In this document: in pieces, positions 55,122 to 63,664 of the stretch | How the letters are laid out: each line of letters starts with the position of its first letter | Position numbering within the stretch: position 1 is the first letter of the stretch | Position numbers and translations under genes: made by a program | Notes under the pieces: model-generated | The model's input: only the letters and a program-made list of their open reading frames with translations | Database searches by the model: none | What the model was told of the DNA's origin: nothing | From: Algibacter lectus | Lineage (GTDB): Bacteria > Bacteroidota > Bacteroidia > Flavobacteriales > Flavobacteriaceae | NCBI RefSeq assembly: GCF_900112395.1 | Contig: NZ_FOLN01000006.1 | Span: 280,877-344,876 of the forward strand | Reading direction: 5' to 3' | DNA length: 64,000 bases

Positions 55122-55901
55122 ATGGCATTTACTATTGCTTTTATATTATTAGTGGCTTTCGCTCTCTATACTCTTTATGCGACCAAAAAGAAAAAAGCTG
55201 AAAAATTTCCCGCTAATTGGCATAACAAAATCATCCGACATGTTAATTTTTATAAAGGTTTATCTACCACTGAACAAAAACGATTCCAGCAGCGGATTAT
55301 GGTATTTTTAAGTGAAGTAAATATTGAAAGTGTAGGTTTCAACCTTGAAGATCTCGATAAAATATTAATTGCATGTAGCGCTGTTATTCCTGTTTTTAAT
55401 TTCGAGGAATGGCATTACAAAAATTTAAGTACGGTTTTGGTTTATCCAGATCATTTTAACGAAAATTTAGGTTTTGCTCAAACCGATGAAAACCGACAAA
55501 TTGCAGGTATGGTTGGTACGGGACAATTTGAACATCAAATGATTTTATCACGAAAAGCACTACATGGTGGCTTTCAAAAAAAATCTCATATTCACAATAC
55601 AGGTATTCATGAGTTTGTACATTTAATAGACAAACTAGATGGCTTAACAGATGGCGTACCAGAAACATTAATACAGCAACCCTACGTTATACCTTGGTTA
55701 AAAATTATCCATAAAGAAATGGAGGATATAAATAACAATAAATCTGATATTAGAAATTATGGAGGTACCAATGAAGCCGAATTTTTAGCTGTAGCTTCCG
55801 AATATTTTTTTGAACAACCTGAAAAGATGAAGAAAAAACATCCAGACTTATATCAAATGCTTGAAGTTTGCTTTCGTGTAAAAGATAGTTCTAAAAGGTA
55901 A
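55122..55901 (+). CDS. Zinc-dependent peptidase, MtfA-like (M90)
   Basis: A 259-residue protein with an N-terminal membrane anchor (about 1-20, FTIAFILLVAFALYTLYAT). The MtfA-type zinc motif is H163-E-F-V-H167-L-I-D-K, and the third ligand glutamate is probably in NEAEFLAVASEYFFEQPE. The KFPANWHNKII and GQFEHQMILSRKALHGGF segments are family hallmarks. In E. coli MtfA titrates the Mlc repressor of sugar transport; whether that holds here is unknown. An overlapping out-of-frame 65-codon ORF upstream is a shadow. Confidence 0.9.
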   Translation: MAFTIAFILLVAFALYTLYATKKKKAEKFPANWHNKIIRHVNFYKGLSTTEQKRFQQRIMVFLSEVNIESVGFNLEDLDKILIACSAVIPVFNFEEWHYKNLSTVLVYPDHFNENLGFAQTDENRQIAGMVGTGQFEHQMILSRKALHGGFQKKSHIHNTGIHEFVHLIDKLDGLTDGVPETLIQQPYVIPWLKIIHKEMEDINNNKSDIRNYGGTNEAEFLAVASEYFFEQPEKMKKKHPDLYQMLEVCFRVKDSSKR

Positions 55902-55978
55902 AAGAGGATTTAAATTATCACTAGAAAATCCCCTACTAAATTAAAGTGTTTTTTCTTACTTATTAAGCGTTGAATTTT

Positions 55979-55986
55979 TAAATTTG
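55979..55986 (+). promoter_or_regulatory. -7 promoter element (TAAATTTG)
   Basis: A full TAnnTTTG match 33 bp upstream of the start codon of the hypothetical lipoprotein at 56019. Spacing to the ATG matches other promoters here. No -33 TTG at standard distance was seen. Confidence 0.5.
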
Positions 55987-56018
55987 AATATTACATTGCT
56001 AAAACCTTAGCAAACATC

Positions 56019-56900
56019 ATGAAAAAAGTAATTTGTTTTCTATTAACAATTTCATCTTTGTTTTATTCCTGTAAGGAAAAAACAAAGAAAAGCACTTATA
56101 TAAAAAAGAAAGTCATAGATAGCGCTATAGTTTACACACCAAAAAGTAAACTTGAAAATGAATATCTTAATTTTAATTCTCCAGAAGCTATAAATCGAAT
56201 AGCAGACATAGAAAACGAATATTTTAATGACTATAGGTTAAACTCAAGTAAATACTATGGCACACAATGGTATTACTCAGTAGGTTTAAGTAAGGATTTA
56301 CTAGACTCTATAAATGTTTTTCAAAAATATGCTTTAGAAAAAAATGATATTAAGCTAGATAGTATGCACTGCACTATATTTGCTGTAAAAGCTTTAGAAG
56401 CTGGGTTTGGAAAGGAATTTAAAACTGTTGAAAAACATCATACCAAAATATGGGCTAACCGCGAACATGCTGGCTGGAGCTTAGGATATATTTTAACTAA
56501 ATTCTACAACTGGAAAGCCTACCTTTTTATCTCAAAAAACTCTAATGAATATGATGCCTGTTTAAAGAATTACAAAAAGGATAAAAAATACCATGTTTGG
56601 AAACAACCCAACATTCCTTTAACGGGTATTTTTGATGTTGATGATGATAAAGACGACATTAATAATCTTCTAAATCTAAATGAGTTTGGCTGGGGTTTTA
56701 GCAATCAGGGATGGCACACTTGGATAACCCGGTTTAACTATTTAAAAGAATGTAATTGGCTTGGAGCTCCTTCTGAAAAACACAACTTAAGCAAGAGCAC
56801 GCCTCTATTTTTAAAAACTAAATTCACCGATTACCATGATTATAATTCTCATGTAATAATTTTTCCTCCTAAAAAAAACGAAACATTTATAAACGAATAA
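56019..56900 (+). CDS. Hypothetical lipoprotein
   Basis: A 293-residue lipoprotein with lipobox SLFYSC (C18) followed by a lysine-rich stretch. The middle part has a cysteine pair (MHCTIFAVKALEAGFG), the motif NREHAGWSLGYILTKFYNW and AWK... aromatic segments. No family was recognised with confidence. The composition and codon use resemble the neighbouring M23 gene, which begins 61 bp downstream, so they may form a small unit. Confidence 0.6.
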   Translation: MKKVICFLLTISSLFYSCKEKTKKSTYIKKKVIDSAIVYTPKSKLENEYLNFNSPEAINRIADIENEYFNDYRLNSSKYYGTQWYYSVGLSKDLLDSINVFQKYALEKNDIKLDSMHCTIFAVKALEAGFGKEFKTVEKHHTKIWANREHAGWSLGYILTKFYNWKAYLFISKNSNEYDACLKNYKKDKKYHVWKQPNIPLTGIFDVDDDKDDINNLLNLNEFGWGFSNQGWHTWITRFNYLKECNWLGAPSEKHNLSKSTPLFLKTKFTDYHDYNSHVIIFPPKKNETFINE

Positions 56901-56961
56901 CAGATATAGAAACAGCATAAAATCAATTTTAACCTGTAGACATATTTCAGAACAAAACATT

Positions 56962-57546
56962 ATGAAAAACTTAATTTTAATATTATTAATTGGATTTTTT
57001 AGTTGTAAACCTGACACCAAAAAAAACATTAGTTATACAGCTCAAAATAATATAAAGATTATAAAATCTGACACGATAAAATTCACAAATGGATTTGATT
57101 TCCCTGTAGGAAAACCAGATGCAAAAAAATATTATAATGCTCAAAAATTTGGAGAAAACGAACATTTAGGAGATGATTGGAATGGAGTTGGAGGAGGAAA
57201 CACCGATTTAGGCGATCCGATATATTCTATAGCAAATGGATATGTCTCTAATGCTGAAAATGTTTATGGAGGTTGGGGAAACGTTATTAGAATAGTACAT
57301 TATATTGACAATGAAAATCAAATTGAATCTCTATATGCACATTGTGATGAAATAATTATTAAAAAAGGAGATTACATAGAAAAAGGGCAAAAAATTGGAA
57401 CAATAGGAAATAATAATGGGCAATATCTTGCTCACTTACATTTAGAATTAAGAAGCCAAATTGGACTTCCAATAGGTGGCGGATATTCTTTTGATACCGA
57501 AGGGTATTTAGACCCTACTGAGTATATAAAAAACCACAGAAATTAA
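56962..57546 (+). CDS. M23 family metallopeptidase lipoprotein
   Basis: A 194-residue lipoprotein (lipobox FFSC, C15) with a LytM/M23 peptidase domain. The zinc motif appears as HLGDDW near residue 69 (H-x3-D) and HLHLELRS near 158 (H-x-H). The loop between them has GDPIYSIANGYVSNAENVYGGWGN, a typical segment. It should cut peptidoglycan cross-links or related peptides. The domain is nearly all of the chain. A/T-rich codon use like its neighbour. Confidence 0.85.
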   Translation: MKNLILILLIGFFSCKPDTKKNISYTAQNNIKIIKSDTIKFTNGFDFPVGKPDAKKYYNAQKFGENEHLGDDWNGVGGGNTDLGDPIYSIANGYVSNAENVYGGWGNVIRIVHYIDNENQIESLYAHCDEIIIKKGDYIEKGQKIGTIGNNNGQYLAHLHLELRSQIGLPIGGGYSFDTEGYLDPTEYIKNHRN

Positions 57547-57597
57547 CAACGTGCAAATCCATAGCGCGACTTAAGGCTAATTTAAAAGCAAAACATG

Positions 57598-57605
57598 TAA
57601 ATTTG
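57598..57605 (+). promoter_or_regulatory. -7 promoter element (TAAATTTG)
   Basis: A full TAnnTTTG match about 90 bp upstream of the second AraC gene. It is in a 147-bp gap that otherwise holds no clear element. The long leader lowers confidence. Confidence 0.35.
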
Positions 57606-57693
57606 GCCAAGTAAGAATTTAAAAGGCTGAGCTTACCTTCTGCCCTACAAGCAAAAAAAAAGAACATTACCTGTTAGCCAAAAAAGAATCTAG

Positions 57694-58533
57694 ATGCCAA
57701 TAGAAAACATACCCGAACTCTACATTAAGGACAAAACAGAAAGTCCTGATTTATTTGTTTACGACTTTAAAATGACCACAGATGTTGTTAAAAGTAAGGT
57801 GAATTTAGGCATGAATATGTTTAGTTTTCTTCAAGTAGGAAAAAAACAAGTGCATTTTGCAGGAACATCGGTTGCAGTAAATAAAGACCAATCATTATTA
57901 CTGAAAAAAGGAAATTGGCTTTGGACAGAATTATTAAACACAGAAGCTATTTATTACTGTAAACTCTTTTTCTTTTCTGAAGAGAAACTAACCAATTTTT
58001 TAAGCAAATACACAAACGACGTTAAACCGTATAAAGAAGATGTACCCTATTTTGTAATTGAAAACGACGCATATATAGCTTCTTTTATTAGTTCGTTAGC
58101 ATCACATACATTCGAAAACCACAATTTTAGCGATGCATTATTAGCTTTAAAGTTTGAAGAAATTTTATTGTACTTATTAAATAAATATGGTGATACCTTT
58201 GAGTATTACTTACATTCTCTAATTTCTAAACATGTTTCACCATTTAAAAACATAGTAGAAAACAATGTGCATTCTAATTTAAAGTTAGAAGAAATTGCCT
58301 TTCTCTGTAATATGAGTTTATCTACTTTTAAACGTCATTTTACAAACGAATACAACCAAGCACCAGGAAAATGGTTGCAAGATAAACGTCTACAAAAAGC
58401 CAAAGAATTGTTACAAGGAGGTGAATTAAAAGCATCCGATATTTACTTAGAAATTGGCTATAACAACCTGTCTAACTTTAGTGTAGCCTTTAAAAATAAG
58501 TTCGGAATTAGTCCAACGGATATTTCAAATTAA
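57694..58533 (+). CDS. AraC family transcriptional regulator
   Basis: A 279-residue regulator. The N-terminal domain is beta-rich (VKSKVNLGMNMFSFLQVGKKQVHFAGTSVAVNKDQSLLL, in part). The C-terminal helix-turn-helix pair is LKLEEIAFLCNMSLSTFKRHFTNEY and LKASDIYLEIGYNNLSNFSVAFKNKFGISPTD. It precedes the aldehyde dehydrogenase gene by about 200 bp on the same strand. This AraC/aldehyde dehydrogenase pairing is recurrent in Flavobacteriaceae, so it probably controls that gene. Confidence 0.92.
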   Translation: MPIENIPELYIKDKTESPDLFVYDFKMTTDVVKSKVNLGMNMFSFLQVGKKQVHFAGTSVAVNKDQSLLLKKGNWLWTELLNTEAIYYCKLFFFSEEKLTNFLSKYTNDVKPYKEDVPYFVIENDAYIASFISSLASHTFENHNFSDALLALKFEEILLYLLNKYGDTFEYYLHSLISKHVSPFKNIVENNVHSNLKLEEIAFLCNMSLSTFKRHFTNEYNQAPGKWLQDKRLQKAKELLQGGELKASDIYLEIGYNNLSNFSVAFKNKFGISPTDISN

Positions 58534-58669
58534 ACAAACAACATCCAAACACCTGATTTACAGAGTCCTATTAGAGATTAAAGATATTTATTTTCCAAAA
58601 TAAACAACATTGACCTTTTTTCATAAGTTATTGAGCCGTTTCAATAAATAGAAAGGTAATAACCCAACA

Positions 58670-58677
58670 TACATTTG
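58670..58677 (+). promoter_or_regulatory. -7 element of the aldehyde dehydrogenase promoter
   Basis: TACATTTG, a full TAnnTTTG match 59 bp upstream of the start codon. The gene downstream has its own leader of about 50 bases, supporting independent transcription from the AraC gene. Confidence 0.6.
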
Positions 58678-58736
58678 TACCATAATTAAACAACGCTTGT
58701 TTTTGCAAGCACTATTAATAATTAAAAATTATAATT

Positions 58737-60239
58737 ATGGCAAATGTAACAAAACCAGTATTTAAAGAAAGATACGGTAACTTTATTGGCGGTAAATTCG
58801 TGGATCCTGTAAAAGGTCAATATTTCGATAACGTTTCTCCAGTAGATGGTAAAGTATTTACGCAAGCAGCACGCTCAACAAAAGAAGATATAGATTTAGC
58901 GTTAGATGCAGCACACGAAGCATTCCCGTCTTGGAGTAAATCTTCAGCAACAGAACGTAGTAATGCGTTATTGAAAATTGCACAAGTAATGGAAGATAAC
59001 TTCGAGTACTTAGCAACTTTAGAAACTATAGATAACGGAAAACCAATTCGCGAATCTCGTGCAGCAGATATCCCTTATTGTATCGATCACTTTCGTTATT
59101 TCGCAGGTGTAATTCGTGCAGACGAAGGTAGTATTTCAGAACACGACAAAAACACAGTAAGCATTGTATTGCACGAGCCTGTTGGTGTTGTTGGAGAAAT
59201 TATTCCTTGGAATTTTCCAATGTTAATGTTAGCATGGAAAATTGCTCCAGCTTTAGCCGCAGGTTGTACAGCTGTTGTAAAACCAGCAGAGCAAACACCT
59301 ACTAGTGTTATTGCATTAATGGAACTTATTGGTGATATTTTACCAGCAGGTGTATTAAACATTGTAACTGGTTTTGGCGCAGAAGCTGGTGCTGCTTTAG
59401 CAACATCTAAACGTATTGCAAAACTATCTTTTACAGGTTCTACAGAAACTGGGCGTAAAGTTTTACACAATGCTGCCGAAAACATTATTCCTGTAACTAT
59501 GGAATTAGGTGGTAAATCTCCAAACGTATTTTTTCCATCTGTAGCAGATCATGACGACGATTTCTTTAGTAAAGCTATTGAAGGTGCATTAATGTTCTCT
59601 TTAAACCAGGGTGAAATTTGTACTGCTCCATCACGTATTTTAGTACATGAGGATATTGCAGACATTTTTATCGAAAAAATGAAAGTGCGTTTAAAAGCAA
59701 TTAAAACAGGAAACCCATTAGATCCAGAAACAATGATTGGTTCTCAAGTTTCTAAGCCGCAATACGACAAAATTCTTGACTATATTAAAATAGGAAAAGA
59801 TGAAGGTGCAGAAGTTGTTGCTGGTGGTGATGCTGGTAATTATGAAGGTGAACTTTCTGAAGGATATTACATTCAGCCTACAGTTTTAAAAGGAAATAAT
59901 AAGATGCGTATTTTCCAAGAAGAAATTTTTGGTCCGGTTGTAGCTTTAACAACATTTAGCTCTACCGAAGAAGCTATTGCTATTGCAAACGATACGCCTT
60001 ACGGTTTAGGTGCTGGTGTTTGGTCTAGAGATGCACACGAATTATTCCAAGTGCCTCGCGCAATACAAGCTGGTAGAGTTTGGGTAAACCAATACCATAC
60101 TTATCCTGCACATGCTCCTTTTGGTGGTGTTAAAGAATCTGGATTTGGTCGTGAAAACCATAAAATGGCTTTAGATCATTACCGTGTTGTAAAAAACATG
60201 TTAATATCTTACGACAAGAAACCTATGGGATTCTTTTAA
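58737..60239 (+). CDS. NAD(P)-dependent aldehyde dehydrogenase
   Basis: A 500-residue enzyme that oxidises aldehydes to acids. The general base is the glutamate in [13 protein letters not shown] and the nucleophilic cysteine is in GEICTAPSR near residue 302. The cofactor loop [13 protein letters not shown] sequence appears as [13 protein letters not shown], and the N-terminal proton pathway [12 protein letters not shown] is intact. It resembles the AldA/ExaC type linked to ethanol or acetaldehyde in related bacteria. Codon use is strongly optimised compared with neighbours, so it may be highly expressed. A terminator follows. Confidence 0.95.
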   Translation: MANVTKPVFKERYGNFIGGKFVDPVKGQYFDNVSPVDGKVFTQAARSTKEDIDLALDAAHEAFPSWSKSSATERSNALLKIAQVMEDNFEYLATLETIDNGKPIRESRAADIPYCIDHFRYFAGVIRADEGSISEHDKNTVSIVLHEPVGVVGEIIPWNFPMLMLAWKIAPALAAGCTAVVKPAEQTPTSVIALMELIGDILPAGVLNIVTGFGAEAGAALATSKRIAKLSFTGSTETGRKVLHNAAENIIPVTMELGGKSPNVFFPSVADHDDDFFSKAIEGALMFSLNQGEICTAPSRILVHEDIADIFIEKMKVRLKAIKTGNPLDPETMIGSQVSKPQYDKILDYIKIGKDEGAEVVAGGDAGNYEGELSEGYYIQPTVLKGNNKMRIFQEEIFGPVVALTTFSSTEEAIAIANDTPYGLGAGVWSRDAHELFQVPRAIQAGRVWVNQYHTYPAHAPFGGVKESGFGRENHKMALDHYRVVKNMLISYDKKPMGFF

Positions 60240-60266
60240 TTAAAACCCATTAAATTAAGTAATAAT

Positions 60267-60300
60267 AAAGCCTTGGATAATCCAAGGCTTTGTTGTTTTT
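60267..60300 (+). terminator. Rho-independent terminator
   Basis: AAAGCCTTGGA and TCCAAGGCTTT pair perfectly around TAA and are followed by GTTGTTTTT. It ends the aldehyde dehydrogenase transcript 28 bp past its stop. Confidence 0.92.
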
Positions 60301-60334
60301 ATCCAAATTTCAATAACCCGTTATACAACAATAG

Positions 60335-60715
60335 TTACTCCATATACTCTTGCCATTTTATTAAAATATATTTTTCTACATTATTTTCTTTCTTTTTTAG
60401 AAAACCAAATTCATAAACAAATAGATAAACATCATGTTTTTTGTTTTTCCAGTAATGGGTAAAATATTTTGGATTAAATCCTAATTCGAGAACAACTTTT
60501 GCTCGCACAGTTGCTTTACCCGATTTATTAAAGTTTTTAAGAATTTTTCTATTAAGCTTCAACTGGTTGTCTACTTTATTATAGAACCTTGGAGCTTCAT
60601 CTAAAGATTTCCGGTAGTGATATGAGCTTTTGCAATGTAAATCGCAATAAATTTTATCTGATCGTCCTATCAGCTCTTTTCCGCAGGCTAAACACTCATT
60701 ATTTTTTAATTTCAT
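60335..60715 (-). CDS. Small zinc-ribbon protein
   Basis: A 126-residue protein with an N-terminal four-cysteine zinc ribbon: CLACGKEL (C9, C12) and IYCDLHCKSSYHYRK (C26, C30). The rest is basic and mainly helical (LKLNRKILKNFNKSGKATV), suggesting nucleic-acid binding. No named family is claimed. It is divergent from the recombinase with an inverted repeat between the two, so it may be a regulator or partner of the element, but it could also be an ordinary host gene. Confidence 0.7.
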   Translation of the reverse strand: MKLKNNECLACGKELIGRSDKIYCDLHCKSSYHYRKSLDEAPRFYNKVDNQLKLNRKILKNFNKSGKATVRAKVVLELGFNPKYFTHYWKNKKHDVYLFVYEFGFLKKKENNVEKYILIKWQEYME

Positions 60716-60720
60716 ATTAA

Positions 60721-60756
60721 CTTAAACGAAGATTACACGAATACTATTCGTTTAAG
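60721..60756. promoter_or_regulatory. Inverted repeat between zinc-ribbon gene and recombinase
   Basis: Perfect 10-bp arms CTTAAACGAA and TTCGTTTAAG lie 16 bp apart, with an inner palindrome CGAATA-C-TATTCG. This gives three ACGAA units. It lies in the 89-bp divergent region and could be an operator or a recombinase-binding site. No T run follows, so it is not an obvious terminator. Confidence 0.6.
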
Positions 60757-60804
60757 ATACGACTAAATTATTTTATATAAATATCTTGTTTTAAAATTAC
60801 TGAT

Positions 60805-61932
60805 ATGCTAAATAAACATATAACATTAAAACATCTTTTTATTAAAGAAAAACAATGTATTGGCTTACAATTTAATGCAGATAAAGTTATTCAAGCTCTA
60901 ATTAAAGAGTTACCTAACCCAAAATGGAGTAAAGAGTTTAATATGGTATATATTATAAATAACAAATCTAATATCAATTTGGTTTTTGAGAAATTTGAAG
61001 GTGTTGCCTGGGTTAATTGCAACTATTTTTTTAAAGACAAAAAACTAAATAGTGATAACAAAAATACAGATGTATCTTGGTTTAGAAATCGACCTATTAA
61101 AAAACACTTTAGAGCATGTCCTGATGAGTTTTTACAGAAATTAGAGTTGAAAAAATATTCTAATAGCACGGTAAAAAACTACGTGCATAGCTTTGAGAAA
61201 TTTATCAACTACTATAAAGAAAGAGAATTATTTAGTATTAACGAAAATGATATCCGAATCTATCTTAAAAAGTTAGTTAATGAAGATAGATCAAATTCAT
61301 ATATAAATATGTCGATTAACGCTATTAAATTCTATTATGAAATGGTTTTAGGAATGCCTAATCGGTTTTACTCCATTGAAAGACCTAGAAAAGAATCTAA
61401 ACTACCAAAAGTACTATCAAAGGAAGAAATAATTGCAATAATCAACTTAACTAATAATATAAAACATAAATGCATTATAAGCTTATTGTACTCTTCTGGT
61501 TTGCGCAGAAATGAACTTTTACAATTAAAAATAAAAGACATTGATAGTAAACGAATGGTTATTAGAGTTGAACAAGCTAAAGGAAATAAAGACCGATATA
61601 CTGTACTGAACAAAAGTGTTCTAGAAGATTTGAGAAAGTATTTTAAAATTTACAGACCTAAAACCTACTTATTTGAAAGCCCTATTTCGGGTAATCCATA
61701 CAGTAGCTCTAGCGTGTTACAAATTGTTGTGAAATCTGCCAAGAATGCTGGTATTAAACAAAGAGTTACTCCGCATATGTTAAGACATAGTTTTGCTACT
61801 CACTTACTAGAAAGTGGCACCGATATTCGTTACATTCAACTACTACTGGGGCATAATTCGACTAAAACAACAGAAATTTACACACATGTTGCTACGAGTT
61901 CCTTTACAGAAATTAAAGATTTACTATCTTAG
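60805..61932 (+). CDS. Tyrosine recombinase heading the cassette array
   Basis: A 375-residue site-specific recombinase with all active-site residues: R234 (SSGLRRNELL), a lysine in QAKGNKDR, H324-x2-R327 (TPHMLRHSFATHLL), H350 (LLLGHNS) and Y359 (EIYTHVA). A SAM-like core-binding domain occupies about 105-190, and about 85 residues of N-terminal extension precede it. Between the conserved boxes the chain is short (about IYRPKTYLFESPISGNP), so the extra segment of classical IntI integrases appears absent; it is nearer XerC/D-like enzymes. It is codirectional with the cassettes, whereas classical intI is divergent. It probably inserts and excises the cassettes, by position. Confidence 0.93.
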   Translation: MLNKHITLKHLFIKEKQCIGLQFNADKVIQALIKELPNPKWSKEFNMVYIINNKSNINLVFEKFEGVAWVNCNYFFKDKKLNSDNKNTDVSWFRNRPIKKHFRACPDEFLQKLELKKYSNSTVKNYVHSFEKFINYYKERELFSINENDIRIYLKKLVNEDRSNSYINMSINAIKFYYEMVLGMPNRFYSIERPRKESKLPKVLSKEEIIAIINLTNNIKHKCIISLLYSSGLRRNELLQLKIKDIDSKRMVIRVEQAKGNKDRYTVLNKSVLEDLRKYFKIYRPKTYLFESPISGNPYSSSSVLQIVVKSAKNAGIKQRVTPHMLRHSFATHLLESGTDIRYIQLLLGHNSTKTTEIYTHVATSSFTEIKDLLS

Positions 61933-61947
61933 TGCGCATATAATAGA

Positions 61948-61982
61948 TATATAGTTAGTACTAACTATATACAATTGTTAGC
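61948..61982 (+). other. attI-like recombination site with a 24-bp palindrome
   Basis: A perfect palindrome at 61948-61971 (arms TATATAGTTAGT and ACTAACTATATA) starts 15 bp after the recombinase stop. ACTAAC (60-65) and GTTAGC (77-82, with 61900 added) form a further inverted pair with an 11-bp spacer TATATACAATT. The first cassette begins inside GTTAGC. The position between recombinase and first cassette is that of attI. Confidence 0.6.
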
Positions 61983-62944
61983 TACAATACTCTCACTCAG
62001 ATGAATAAAATAGAACAAAAGTACTTACCTATTATTGAACTTCTAGAGGAGAAATCATTTTTAGAATCTATTAAAAATGAATATAAAGGTTTTATTACTG
62101 CATTAAATCCATTGATTACGAAACCTAAAATCTTATTTCTCGGAATTAATCCTGGACCTGGAGCATTTAATGAAAAAAACAAATCCAAAAACATTAAGGA
62201 AATACATTACCCGAAAAATTTATTCTCTGATAACAAAATCAGTCAAATCGATTGGTTAAAAGATGGAAATTCGAGAGGAGAGTTTAAAGGTAAAACTTGG
62301 AAATCATATAAATGGTATGAAAGAAATCAAAAAGTTAATAATGTCTTTGTCAAAAGACTAATTGAATTTTTATTTGCCTACTACAATATAAATGAGAAAT
62401 CAAATTATACTGAAATTGAAAAGAAAATAAATTCAGATATATTTTATTATAATTTATATCCAATTTCAACAAAAACCACAAAGGAATTGAATATCATTTT
62501 AAAAAGAATTGTTTCAGAACAAATTACCCTTAACGAGAAAAAAATTAAAAACGTAAATGATTTAAAAAACTTCTTTAGACAAAGAACTATTGACCTAATT
62601 AAAGAATTACAACCTGAGATTATTATTTGTTTAGGAAATCAATCTTTCAAAGATTTAACATCTAAATCTAAAAAAATCGATTCTGAAAACCCTTTAAAAA
62701 AATATGATATTCAACTTAGGAAAAATGATTTTAAAAAATATTCTATTTATATTGTTTCAAGAAATGGAAATTGGGAACAACGAATAAAGAACTTAGGAAA
62801 ACATATAAAAGTACAGTAGCTAACACCGTGTATAATTAATTGCTGGTTTAAGCCTACTTACGAACATTCCTGCGGAATATTCTATCTGTGATTTATTTGC
62901 TAACTTAGTTCCTTAAATCACGCAACTAATCATACACAATCACG
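61978..62944 (+). mobile_element. Integron-like gene cassette 1
   Basis: A 967-bp unit holding one ORF and a 3' attC-like site. It begins TTAGCTAC after a G; the attC-like site at its end begins GTAGCTAAC, the exact reverse complement of GTTAGCTAC. This is what circularisation of an integron cassette predicts. The ORF starts 23 bp into the cassette and its stop codon lies inside the attC-like arm, so there is no room for a promoter. Confidence 0.78.
62001..62819 (+). CDS. Cassette 1 protein, uracil-DNA-glycosylase-fold-like
   Basis: A 272-residue soluble protein. The segment ILFLGINPGPGAFNE near residues 50-64 resembles motif A of the uracil-DNA glycosylase superfamily, and EIIICLGNQSFKDL near 205-218 resembles the following strand. 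Motif B (the HPS region) is not clearly conserved, since IYIVSRNGNWEQR occupies that place, so activity may be different. A family name is not certain. It is very lysine- and asparagine-rich, unlike nearby core genes, which fits transfer. Its stop (62817-62819) is within the attC-like arm. Confidence 0.65.
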   Translation: MNKIEQKYLPIIELLEEKSFLESIKNEYKGFITALNPLITKPKILFLGINPGPGAFNEKNKSKNIKEIHYPKNLFSDNKISQIDWLKDGNSRGEFKGKTWKSYKWYERNQKVNNVFVKRLIEFLFAYYNINEKSNYTEIEKKINSDIFYYNLYPISTKTTKELNIILKRIVSEQITLNEKKIKNVNDLKNFFRQRTIDLIKELQPEIIICLGNQSFKDLTSKSKKIDSENPLKKYDIQLRKNDFKKYSIYIVSRNGNWEQRIKNLGKHIKVQ

Positions 62945-62949
62945 TTGGC
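62816..62949 (+). repeat. attC-like site 1
   Basis: About 134 bp that can fold into one long imperfect hairpin. Outer arm GTGTATAATTAATTGC pairs with GCAACTAATCATACAC (14 of 16). Next, TGGTTTAAG pairs with CTTAAATCA, and the tip is ATTCC-TGC-GGAAT. It ends ACAATCAC-GTTGGC, where the next cassette starts after the G at 62944. It shares long identical blocks with site 2 (for example AACACCGTGTATAATTAATT). Confidence 0.85.
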
Positions 62950-63658
62950 AAACATTTAAGAGGACATTGATAAATTTGAAATTAAGGTATAAAATAATCG
63001 GAATTTACTGCGGAATACTAATTCTGCTGATTAGTTGTAAAACGACCAAAAATCCTCTGTTTTATAATTTATCTGAATTTAATCTTAATGCTGGAAAAGA
63101 ATTTGTTGTGGAAATAAATTCGCTGAATGAAATCACGAAAATATCGGTTGTGGACGTTCAGTTGGAAAGGAATGAATTTAAAGTAAATGGACAATCAATT
63201 TTCAACGATACTTTGCAAAAAAATCTGCCAAATTATTATAGTTACACAAAACGTGCGAAAGAATTAGATATTGAGCCAGATAAGCTAAGCAAGTTATTGT
63301 CAGTTTTTAAAGAAATAAAAGTTAGCGAATTTATTAGAGAAGATGGATTTTATAATTTTCCAGTCGAACAATACGCTCTATCAAAACATAACGGATATTT
63401 ATATAAAAGTTCATCGGATTTAAAAGTTGGAGACACTTTGAGAAATGAAAGAAATATTTATAATACCTTTATTTTGAAAAAGCAGATTGCGGAAAATTGG
63501 TTCGAATATGAAAGCGAATAAAAAACGATTTGCCAACACCGTGTATAATTAATTGCTTCATTAAGCTTACTTGCGAATATTCCTGCGGAATATTCACGGG
63601 TTCGTAAATGTTTGCTAACTTAGTTGCTTAACCACGCAACTAACCATACACAATCACG
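62945..63658 (+). mobile_element. Integron-like gene cassette 2
   Basis: A 714-bp unit with one lipoprotein ORF and a 3' attC-like site. It starts TTGGCAAAC after the G at 62944; its own attC-like site begins TTTGCCAAC, the exact reverse complement of GTTGGCAAA. The logic is identical to cassette 1 but the bases differ, which supports cassette-specific arm pairing. Confidence 0.78.
62967..63521 (+). CDS. Cassette 2 hypothetical lipoprotein
   Basis: A 184-residue lipoprotein. A signal peptide with lipobox LLISC (near residue 24) is followed by KTTKNPLFYN. The mature domain has KEFVVEINSLNEITKISVVD and FINxxxFILKK-like beta and helix segments. No family was recognised. The start is a TTG at 62967, 22 bp into the cassette; a second TTG at 62976 is possible. 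The stop is 8 bp before the attC-like site. This compact layout is typical for cassette ORFs. Confidence 0.6.
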   Translation: MINLKLRYKIIGIYCGILILLISCKTTKNPLFYNLSEFNLNAGKEFVVEINSLNEITKISVVDVQLERNEFKVNGQSIFNDTLQKNLPNYYSYTKRAKELDIEPDKLSKLLSVFKEIKVSEFIREDGFYNFPVEQYALSKHNGYLYKSSSDLKVGDTLRNERNIYNTFILKKQIAENWFEYESE

Positions 63659-63664
63659 TTGTAA
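63529..63664 (+). repeat. attC-like site 2
   Basis: About 136 bp, the second copy. It has the same outer arm pair (GTGTATAATTAATTGC with GCAACTAACCATACAC), the same AATATTCCTGCGGAATATT tip and the same ACAATCACGTTG end as site 1, with central differences. R'-like GTTGTAAGC (63658-63666) starts cassette 3. This predicts that the third attC-like site, beyond the window, starts GCTTACAAC. Confidence 0.85.

Noticed and set aside
55004..55201. A 65-codon plus-strand ORF starting before the MtfA-like gene.
   Set aside because: It overlaps the N-terminus of the MtfA-like protein in another frame and has no family features. It is a shadow.
57542..57685. An attC-like remnant after the M23 peptidase gene (AACAACGTGCAAATCC near the stop and CTGTTAGCC about 130 bp later).
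   Set aside because: The left part resembles the attC-like arms, but the two ends do not pair beyond TAACA, and no matching cassette start lies upstream. It was not called as a site.
60805..61932. The recombinase as the integrase of a prophage or conjugative element.
   Set aside because: No phage, relaxase or tra genes and no tRNA target are seen in the window. Cassette units follow directly. The sequence beyond 64000 could change this.
61978..63658. Reading the two repeats after the recombinase as a CRISPR array or simple duplication.
   Set aside because: The units are hundreds of bases long and contain different ORFs, and the repeats are hairpin-forming with cassette-specific ends. This does not fit CRISPR or a simple duplication.
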